Both the position numbers and the translations under genes were made by a program. A stretch of DNA of 64,000 nt from Przewalskia tangutica (Eukaryota; Streptophyta; Magnoliopsida; Solanales; Solanaceae), in the NCBI GenBank assembly GCA_029844215.1, contig CM056738.1:64633593-64697592 (forward strand), given 5' to 3'. Positions 56,719 to 64,000 of the stretch are shown here, piece by piece. Below the pieces are notes generated by a model. It was not told the origin of the DNA. It searched no databases and saw only the letters and a list, made by a program, of their open reading frames with translations. The stretch's first letter is position 1, and each line of letters opens with the position of its first letter.

Positions 56719-57654
56719 TCAATCGGAGGTTGAACTGTAATTTGATGAACTATCGTCACTGTAATAATCTTCTGAAGAAACTTCAGAATAACCACTGGAC
56801 TGTTCTTCATTTAACTTTGTAATAATTAATGAATTATTTATCTTTCTTTTGGGTTTTCTGACCCTTTTCTTAATAATCTTTGGACCTTCTAATCCATCCT
56901 TATTAACATTTGAATTAGAACCCTTACTGGGTTTCCTGATTGAGTTCAGCTCTTTAAGCTTACTATTAATCCTGTTTGATAATTTATTATTATCATCTGA
57001 CTTTGAGCGGCGTTTTGCCAAACAATTTTTAATATTACCGAAATAATCAGAAAGGGTTTTCCTTTCTGTTCCAATCAGTATATCACTAGACACGTGGGCC
57101 TTACTTGCACCAGTATCTTGTAATAGTTGTCGGATTTCTTCTTTTTCCCTTAGGATTCCTTTTGGATCTTTTTCATCTTTTTTAGACGACTGATTAATCA
57201 AGATCTTACCCTTTACGGGGACCTCAATCTGTTCTAATGGCGGAGTTACTGTTTCAACAGTTTTCTCTTTTTTGGACCATTCTTCAGCAATAGTGTTAAG
57301 ACACTTCATGCCATTATGGAGTTTATCCGTGATCTGGAACCACCTAAAGAATTCAATATTAGAATTAGTACTGTTCATATCATTTATCCACTTATTCCTA
57401 AATTCTTTTCTTTCCTCGAGTGGGAAAGTGCTGTTGTACCATTTTCTTTTAATGGCATTTTCTGGATCTACCCATAACTTGTTAAGGGTTTTCCAATCGA
57501 TTTTAAAACCGATGTTTTCCTTAATGGTGCCAAGTCTACTGTGCTTTTGTGGAAGCATAGTAGTACTCCTACCACTACCTAATTTAGCTTTTGGAGCTAA
57601 AAAAGCTTCAATTCTTTTGACTATTTTATCTTCTGGAGATAAAATTTTATCCAT
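56719..57654 (-). pseudogene. PRV-2 shortened ORF2
   Basis: 311 codons. A short start (MDKILSPEDKIVKRIEAF) is joined directly to LAPKAKL, which in PRV-1 follows the movement domain, so the core of that protein is gone. A second gap removes about 100 residues before the IGFKIDW linker. The end is an acidic serine-rich stretch (EDYYSDDSSSNYSS). The capsid that should follow is absent. The start overlaps the ORF1 stop as TAATG. Confidence 0.75.
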
Positions 57655-57995
57655 TAATAATGGGCTGTATAGAGTTCACCTAATCGGATAGAGATACTCT
57701 CAACGGTTGCTAAGCAACGGACTCTTATTCTTAGTCCTTCATTTTCTTCATAAAGTTCAATCATTCTATTGATGATTAATTGTCTAACTATGACTTGATG
57801 AAAATCCTCCAATCCTTCAATTGGTTTAGCAATTTTATAATACTCTAATTCTCTGAGATTAGCCTTTATCCTTTTATTGCGATAGTTGCTTTTTACTATA
57901 CCGTTTATTACGGAAGAATTATACTTTCTTATATAATTAAACTCGACGCATTTTCATATTATAAAATACTTTGTTTAACCAAGGGTTGTTGTCAA
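57653..57995 (-). pseudogene. PRV-2 ORF1, frame-shifted
   Basis: Matches the 114-codon ORF1 of PRV-1 and PRV-3. It differs from PRV-3 by a missing A near the TTG start and by changes at CTG and CAG triplets (near 57941, 57912 and 57880) that break the frame. Confidence 0.7.
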
Positions 57996-58560
57996 GCGTG
58001 GAGACTACCATCCTTATCCTAGAACATGTTGTTCTAACTTGTTTACTAGGCTTCTAGTCCTACTCTTTTCTTATTCCTTCGACTACTTAATAGTACTCCT
58101 ATCCTAGTTGTCTACCCTAGTTCTTGTTCTTTCTTAACCTAAATAGTTCTCCTATCCTAGTTGTCAACACTATTTCCTATTCTTTTTAATTACTTAAACA
58201 GTTAACATGTCCTGTTCATCTGACACTTTCTCCTACGATCTTCGGCGACATCCAACAGTATACGGCCCAGGCACACTCCGTCCTTTCGGGCTAAATCACT
58301 GCTCCAGGAAAGCTTACTACGGAGTACTCGGCGAGGATGAACTAACAGATAACCACTAAGTGATTAATCTCTAACAGAATAGTAGACTGACGGACAGGTA
58401 ACTATTCGTAACTCGGGAACTAGAACGGTGGACTTCGACGGAACAGGTCACTATATCGGTAGCTACAGAATTCAAGCGAGTAACAGACTCTTCCTAGCAA
58501 CCTAAGAACAACACGCCTAAGGCGGTAGTATGAGACTAATAACTCATATCTACCAACATG
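57996..58560 (-). other. PRV-2 leader
   Basis: Matches the PRV-1 leader without its inverted insert. Near 58542-58555 the minus strand reads TTGGTAGATATGAG, which may be a degraded form of the tRNA-Met primer site at the start of such genomes; this is a weak call. Confidence 0.5.
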
Positions 58561-58672
58561 GCTGTGATAAAATAAAGTGTGAATAAATCGGAACTATTAA
58601 AAAATATGCGAAAAAAGAAATTAAAAATTTAAAACATAAGATAATAACTTAAGTTTAAAATAAACTTACAAT

Positions 58673-58678
58673 TTTATT
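58673..58678 (-). terminator. PRV-3 polyadenylation signal
   Basis: AATAAA on the minus strand, about 95 bases after the TATA box. Confidence 0.62.
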
Positions 58679-58770
58679 CAAAGCATAGTAAAGGAGAGGG
58701 ATACAAGATCAGGCAAGGAAAGAGAGAGAGGGGGATATTTCCGGATGCCTTATGTTTACAAATGAGAGCC

Positions 58771-58777
58771 TTAAATA
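58771..58777 (-). promoter_or_regulatory. PRV-3 TATA box
   Basis: TATTTAA on the minus strand in AGGCCTATTTAAGGCTCTC, as in PRV-1. Confidence 0.65.
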
Positions 58778-58851
58778 GGCCTCGATCAACTATTCGTCCT
58801 AACACGTGGACGGTTCTGTTTAAAACAAATGGACGGCTAAGATTACATGTC

Positions 58852-59090
58852 CTTTACTTTTCTGAAAGGGCAAACGTCTTCTTCTGCTTTAAAGTCCTTT
58901 GTCTTTTTCTGCTTTATGTCGCTTTCTGCTTTATTTGGTTTTGTCCTTTGCTTTTGCGAAAGGGCAAATGTCACCATCTGCTTGACTCTTGCTTTTCCGA
59001 AGGGGCAAGCGTCGCCGCTTTATCTGAAGGGGCAAGTGTCCTTTGCTTTTCTGAAAGGGCAAGTGTCTCCATTCTGTTTTACGTCCTTTT
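58852..59090 (-). promoter_or_regulatory. PRV-3 promoter repeats
   Basis: Five reverse-complement copies of the CTTGCCC..TCGGAAAAGCAA motif (near 58857, 58951, 58991, 59022 and 59042). Confidence 0.6.
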
Positions 59091-59107
59091 CTGGAAGGGA
59101 CTTTCTG

Positions 59108-60312
59108 TCATTTGCTGAGGTATGCTTCTGCATAGGCTTGTGCAATTCCTCGGGGAATGAGCATGTCGCCATTATCTGTTTCACTGTGGCTCGATGCCAC
59201 GTCTTCGTCATCCTCTAGTTTTGCTAAGGCCTCTAGGAGCCTTCTTCTGGTTTCCGTTTTGGAACTTGATGTCTTTTCTGAAGAAGATGATTTCTTCTTT
59301 TTCAGTTTATCTTCTTTTAATTTTGGGCTCCATCCTTTAATTTTGATGGTCTTACTAAGGTATTTAATCCTGTTTATTTCTTGGATATCGAACGTCCAAT
59401 TTAGGATGTAGGAAACCCTTTTACTGATAAAAAATTTACACAATTTAATGTGCTCTGGAAGTGTCGAAATCTGTTGTTCCTGGCAAAAGGGAACGTACTG
59501 ATTTTGGAAGCTCGGGGCAACCACCTGTAAATTTCCACCAAATATGTTCCACCATTCGTAGAACCACCTGGGAATGATTTTATCTTTCATGTCTTCAGCA
59601 TATTTAACAAACCATGTGTGCGTATTTGGGCGCACATACAGGAAATTAAACCATGCATCTTTGTAATCATACCAATTATATGTTTGGGGTTTATGGGTCT
59701 CGGATAGTGGTATTGGTGTCTGCAAATGATCCATATACCAATTAAACGGACTCAAGATCTTTTTGATCGTGAATTTGGAATACTCGATTCCTCCTGTTTT
59801 ATCGAAGTACTTGTGTTCTATTTCAATGGAATCAGATCCACTAAAATAAATTCATAATACCTCCGGTTTTTATCGGGTCTTGGTTATCCACATCGGTGGT
59901 GCAGTATAACATGGTTTGGAAGGTCTTGCACTCTGAAATTTTCGTCTTGTTTATCTAATGCCATTCACGCAAAACTTGTCTTTGGGATAAATTCCCATTT
60001 TGGAATTGGGCGAGGACTCCTTTTTATTGGAGTTCTTTGGTTTAACCGCTTGAATATGATTACGGAGGAACCATCCTGTAGTTCTTTTTACTGTTTACGA
60101 TGGCGTGGCCTTAAAGGTTGTGCCACTTTTCAGGTTAGCTCTTTAGGGAGGGCTGGTATTATTGGGAGGTTTCCCAGAACTGTGAACATATTCTGTCAAC
60201 GAGGTTTATGTAAAGCTTTTCTTGAGCTTTCTGCTTGAAAAGGCTGTTTTAGCTTTTCTTCTGGTTTACTTTGAAACTGAGGTCGTATCGCAGCGCTAAA
60301 GCTCGGTCTCAT
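59108..60312 (-). pseudogene. PRV-3 3' ORF, unknown function
   Basis: The start ATG is at 60312; frames are broken up to about 59755, and from there 215 codons are open to 59108. Motifs as in PRV-2 (NWYDYKDAWFNFLYVRPNTH, IPRWFYEWWNIFGG), followed by a lysine/serine-rich part and an acidic tail with LEALAKLEDDEDVASSHSE. Function unknown. Confidence 0.65.
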
Positions 60313-60349
60313 TATCTCCCTGCAAAAATTCTCTCGTTAGGAAATCTGG

Positions 60350-60810
60350 CAGAGAGTTTTCTTCACCTTTTATAAAATCGATTTTAAAGTCGAAACTGGA
60401 TAATAAGGCTTGCCACCTGGCAAAAATCTGTTTAGAAACTAAATTTTTAACATCTTTTTGCAAAATGTCTTTCATTGCTGCGATCGACTCTTAGTAAAAA
60501 TTCTTTGTTTACCAAATCATCTTGAAACTTTGTAATACATAGTACTATAGACAAAATTTCCTTTTTAACGATCTTATAGTTTTTACGTGCTTGGTTCGGT
60601 TCAGTAAATCTTACTAATCGTTTCTACTGACTCAAGAGGAATTCTTTGTTTAAGGATACCCCCGTAACCTATGTCGGAAGCATCGGTTTCTACTATCATA
60701 AAGGCTTCTGGAGTAGGGATGCCTAAACATGGAAGCTTCTGGACAATTTCTTTTATCTGTATACTTGACTCTAGTATGTTCTTCGACCAATTTGGATTTT
60801 CTTTAGCCTT
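60350..60810 (-). pseudogene. PRV-3 RNase H region
   Basis: The motif ETDASDIGYGGI is readable at about 60658-60693, preceded by GIPTPEAFMIV. The surrounding frame is broken. Confidence 0.7.
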
Positions 60811-61216
60811 TTATATAAGGGTTCACAAATCTGTCTAATTCTTGGGATAAAATCTGCAACATAATTAAGACTTCCTAAGAATCTTTGTAGCTGAGTTTTA
60901 TCAGGAATTTCATCGGGGAACTTGGTAGAGAACTCTATGGCTCTGCAAATTGGTTTATAGGTTCCTTGGTAGAGATCATGCCCTAAGAACCTAATGGCTG
61001 TCTGAAACAGTTTTATTTTCTTGGCACTTACTGCTAGACCATTGGACTTAATGATTTGGGCAAAAGTGTTAAGATGCTTAAAATCTTTGTTATGTTGTTC
61101 GAGAATACTAGAACATCGCCTATGTATACAATCATGTATTGATGTAAGGGTTGAATATGTTATTCATGATGTTACGAAATTCGGAAGGCATTTTGAGCGA
61201 CGGCATTACATTCCAT
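60811..61216 (-). pseudogene. PRV-3 reverse transcriptase, rear part, frame-shifted
   Basis: Continues the reverse transcriptase domain after the frame of the next entry is lost near 61230. The catalytic motif reads YIGDV (61112-61126 region; the altered codon is 61118-61120), with glycine in place of the first catalytic aspartate of YIDD in PRV-2. Several further shifts occur. Confidence 0.75.
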
Positions 61217-62455
61217 TCATATTGTCCAAGGGACATTGAATGCTGTTTTATACTTATCTTTTTCATCGATTTGAATTTGCCAGAATCCTGACTTCATATC
61301 GAACTTGCTGTAAATATTAGCGTTATAAGTTCTTTTTAATAAATCTCTTTTATTAGGAATCGGGTACCTAATCCATTTTAACGCCTGGTTAAGAGGTTTA
61401 TAATTGATGACGAGTCTTGGGACTCCTCTTTCTTTTTCAGCGTTTTTGTTAACATAGAAAGCCGAACAACTCCACTGCGATTTAGAATGCCTAATGATTC
61501 TTTTTTCAAGTAAATCATTGACTTCCTTTTTACAGTGTTCCATGAGTTCATGGCTCATCTGGATTGGTCTGGCTTTTGTGGGAATGTTCTTCTCACTAAA
61601 GTCATCCGTGTATGGCAGATCTACAGTATGCTTCTTTCTTTTCCAGAAAGCACTTGGTAGTTCTGAACATATTTCTTTTTCCATAGAATCTAATAACTTC
61701 TTTACTCTAGTAATCACCTCCGGAGCTTTTAAATTAGATTCTATCCTTTTTATCTTAACATCTTCTTTTAGGTAGTTAACCTGATTGGTTAATAGCCGTA
61801 TTTTAAAGATTGTCTTCTGTTTAACATGATTACTGTGATCAGTAGTTAAAGGACTTACGTATGGGAATACAAGGTTTCTTCCCATGGAACTGGTGTAAAT
61901 ACCGTCTAATTTAGCGGTATATGGTTTTATCTGTGTTAGGAAGGGGATTCCTAGAATGATTTCTTCAGATATGTTTCGTGTAATAACGAAATCATTAGTG
62001 AAGCAAATACCATTATTACAGACATGGGCTTTTGAAAGCTTCCAATCTATTTTTATTTTATCTCCTGTAGCAGAGTATAATTGATGTGTACTCTTACTTA
62101 AGTACTTAGTGGGGATTATTCCTTCGCAGATACAATTCTGGTCTGCTCCAGAGTCTAATAACGCTATCTTTTCTAAGATAAAATCATTATTTATCATAAC
62201 TCTAATAGGGACATGGTAGCTTAATGCTCTGGCCCTAATTAGTTTTAACCCTGATCTATTCTCTGTTGTCAGAGTTTTATCAACTGGAATTAATTCTTCG
62301 TTAGCCAAGGTTTCAGTCTCTGTGGGACTGAGATTCTTTTTCATACTGAGGATTTCATTTTTTAGATTTGCAATCTCCTTTAATAAATCTTGGACAGTAA
62401 TTATGCGAGTTAGTTTCTTTAATAGAACCTTCTTGGTGGTTATCGGTGATAACAC
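61217..62455 (-). pseudogene. PRV-3 protease and front of reverse transcriptase
   Basis: 412 codons in one frame: coiled-coil-like linker (LLKEIANLKNEILSMKK), protease with ALLDSGADQNC (about residues 103-113) and ILGIPFLTQI, a linker, then reverse transcriptase from KARPIQMS to YKTAFNV, where the frame is lost. It shows that protease and polymerase lie on one polyprotein in this virus. Upstream the capsid is missing. Confidence 0.85.
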
Positions 62456-62460
62456 TAATT

Positions 62461-63423
62461 TTACATTTTATACAGTAGTACTCTCATGTCTGATCGAGGT
62501 TGAGCGTAATTTGATGAACTATCGTCACTGTAATAATCTTCTGAAGAAACTTCAGAATAACCACTGGACTGTTCTTCATTTAACTTTGTAATAATTAATG
62601 AATTATTTATCTTTCTTTTGGGTTTTCTGACCCTTTTCTTAATAATCTTTGGACCTTCTAATCCATCCTTATTAACATTTGAATTAGAACCCTTACTGGG
62701 TTTCCTGATTGAGTTCAGCTCTTTAAGCTTACTATTAATTCTGTTTGATAATTTATTATTATCATCTGACTTTGAGCGGCGTTTTGCCAAACAATCTTTA
62801 ATATTACCGAAATAATCAGAAAGGGTTTTCCTTTCTGTTCCAATCAGTATATCACTAGACACGTGGGCCTTACTTGCACCAGTATCTTGTAATAGTTGAC
62901 GGATTTCTTCCTTTTCCCTTAGGATTCCTTTTGGATCTTTTTCATCTTTTTCAGACGACTGTTTAATCAAGATCTTACCCTCTACGGGGACCTTAATCTG
63001 TTCTAATGGCGGAGTTACTGTTTCAACAGTATTCTCTCTTTTGAACCATTCTTCAGCAATGGTGTTAATACACTTCATGCCGTTATGGAGTTTATCAGTG
63101 ATCTGGAACCACCTAAAGAATTCAATATTAGAATTAGTACTGTTCATATCATTTATCCACTTATTCCTAAATTCTTTTCTTTCCTCGAGTGGGAAAGTGC
63201 TGTTGTACCATTTTCTTTTAATGGCATTTTCTGGATCTACCCATAACTTGTTAAGGGTTTTCCAATCGATTTTAAAACCGATGTTTTCCTTAATGGTGCC
63301 AAGTCTACTGTGCTTTTGTGGAAGCATAGTAGTACTCCTACCACTACCTAATTTAGCTTTTGGAGCTAAAAAAGCTTCAATTCTTTTGACTATTTTATCT
63401 TCTGGAGATAAAATTTTATCCAT
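62461..63423 (-). pseudogene. PRV-3 shortened ORF2
   Basis: 320 codons, nearly the same as PRV-2 ORF2, with identical junctions after VKRIEAF and after MLPQKHSRLG. The lysine/arginine-rich segment KKRVRKPKRK could be a nuclear localisation signal. Start and ORF1 stop overlap as TAATG (63421-63425). Confidence 0.75.
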
Positions 63424-63767
63424 TAATAATGGGCTGTATAGAGTTCACCTAATCGGATAGAGATACTCTCAACGGTTGCTAAGCAACGGACTCTTATTCT
63501 TAGTCCTTCATTTTCTTCATAAAGTTCAATCATTCTATTGATGATTAATTGTCTAACTATGACTTGATGAAAATCCTCCAATCCTTCAATTGGTTTAGCA
63601 ATTTTATAATACTCTAATTCTCTGAGATTAGCCTTTATCCTTTTATTGCAGTAGTTGCTTTTTACTATACTGTTTATTCTGGAAGAATTATACTTTCTTA
63701 TATAATTAAACTCTGGACGCATTTTCATATTATAAAATACTTTGTTTAACCAAAGGGTTGTTGTCAA
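63423..63767 (-). CDS. PRV-3 ORF1, small protein of unknown role (114 codons)
   Basis: Same length and pattern as PRV-1 ORF1, again with TTG rather than ATG at the first possible start and the same preceding sequence. The frame is unbroken. The last codons overlap the ORF2 start. Confidence 0.65.
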   Translation of the reverse strand: MTTTLWLNKVFYNMKMRPEFNYIRKYNSSRINSIVKSNYCNKRIKANLRELEYYKIAKPIEGLEDFHQVIVRQLIINRMIELYEENEGLRIRVRCLATVESISIRLGELYTAHY

Positions 63768-64000
63768 GCGTGGAGACTACCATCCTTATCCTAGGGCTGT
63801 TGTTCTAACTTGTTTACTAGGCTTCTAGTCCTACTCTTTTCTTATTCCTTCGACTACTTAATAGTACTCCTATCCTAGTTGTCTACCCTAGTTCTTGTTC
63901 TTTCTTTACCTAAATAGTTCTCCTATCCTAGTTGTCAACACTATTTCCTATTCTTTTTAATTACTTAAACAGTTAACATGTCCTGTTCATCTGACACTTT
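63768..64000 (-). other. PRV-3 leader, partial
   Basis: Matches the PRV-1 leader close to ORF1 (47300-47540), including the arm that in PRV-1 has an inverted partner. Continues beyond the window. Confidence 0.7.

Larger units (their letters stand above)
52855..58560 (-). mobile_element. PRV-2: endogenous pararetrovirus copy, minus strand, lacking capsid and movement core
   Basis: On the minus strand: leader (58560-57996), ORF1, shortened ORF2, protease, reverse transcriptase, RNase H, 3' ORF, promoter repeats, TATA box and polyadenylation signal. It follows PRV-3 head to tail with a constant offset of about 5.77 kb. The capsid gene and most of the movement protein are deleted at the same points as in PRV-3. 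Confidence 0.87.
58561..64000 (-). mobile_element. PRV-3: endogenous pararetrovirus copy, minus strand, cut by the window end
   Basis: Same gene order and same deletions as PRV-2, joined to it head to tail near 58560. The leader runs out of the window at 64000. Confidence 0.87.

Noticed and set aside
58847..59218. Open frames on the plus strand opposite the PRV-3 promoter and 3' ORF
   Set aside because: Shadow of repeated promoter motifs and of the minus-strand gene.
46842..64000. LTRs or an integrase belonging to the pararetrovirus
   Set aside because: None found; the repeats present are leader duplications, promoter motifs and copy-to-copy matches.
1..64000. Host protein genes, rRNA or tRNA genes
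   Set aside because: Every frame longer than about 130 codons is explained by transposon or viral sequence, or by tandem repeats; no RNA gene features were seen.

Overview
The window is plant nuclear DNA made almost entirely of nested mobile elements; I see no host gene. The elements are Ty3/gypsy-type LTR retrotransposons, with LTRs of about 3.3 kb that start TGTTAT/CACCCCG and end GTCGTGACA, and primer sites resembling TGGTATCAGAGC, which pairs with initiator tRNA-Met. The right-hand part holds three integrated copies of a plant pararetrovirus (Caulimoviridae). The gag style and the presence of endogenous pararetrovirus suggest a dicot, probably an asterid such as a nightshade. That host guess is inference.

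Left block (1-14516). RT-A (minus strand, 1-7959) has two LTRs and a gag-only interior, and lies inside the interior of RT-B (plus strand, 7960-12921). RT-B in turn interrupts the decayed gag of an older minus-strand element, RT-C (12922-14050). Two short LTR pieces, RT-D and RT-E, follow.

Middle block (14517-44755). RT-F is an LTR-interior-LTR-interior-LTR array whose 0.9-kb interiors carry no gag or pol. Its middle LTR is split by RT-G (21528-39553), and the second LTR of RT-G is split by RT-H (28839-37789). Five-base target duplications support both insertions. Its third LTR is cut by RT-I, a truncated LTR joined directly to a reverse transcriptase/RNase H fragment. That fragment is the only retrotransposon pol sequence in the window.

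Right block (44756-64000). A truncated minus-strand LTR (RT-J) ends in a run of G and meets the pararetrovirus cluster. PRV-1 (plus) keeps ORF1, movement protein, capsid with zinc knuckle and the front of the protease, but has lost reverse transcriptase. PRV-2 and PRV-3 (minus, head-to-tail, about 5.77 kb apart) keep protease, reverse transcriptase, RNase H and a 3' ORF, but share the same losses of the movement-protein core and the whole capsid. PRV-1 and PRV-2 meet tail to tail in a large inverted repeat.

Shared signals recur across the retrotransposon families: a leader hairpin with a self-complementary GTGCAC loop, a hairpin next to the polypurine tract, TATA boxes in the LTRs, and one LTR position filled by a different tandem repeat in each family. 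Many differences between near-identical copies fall at CAG/CTG/CCG triplets, so some reading-frame breaks may be sequence errors rather than biology.
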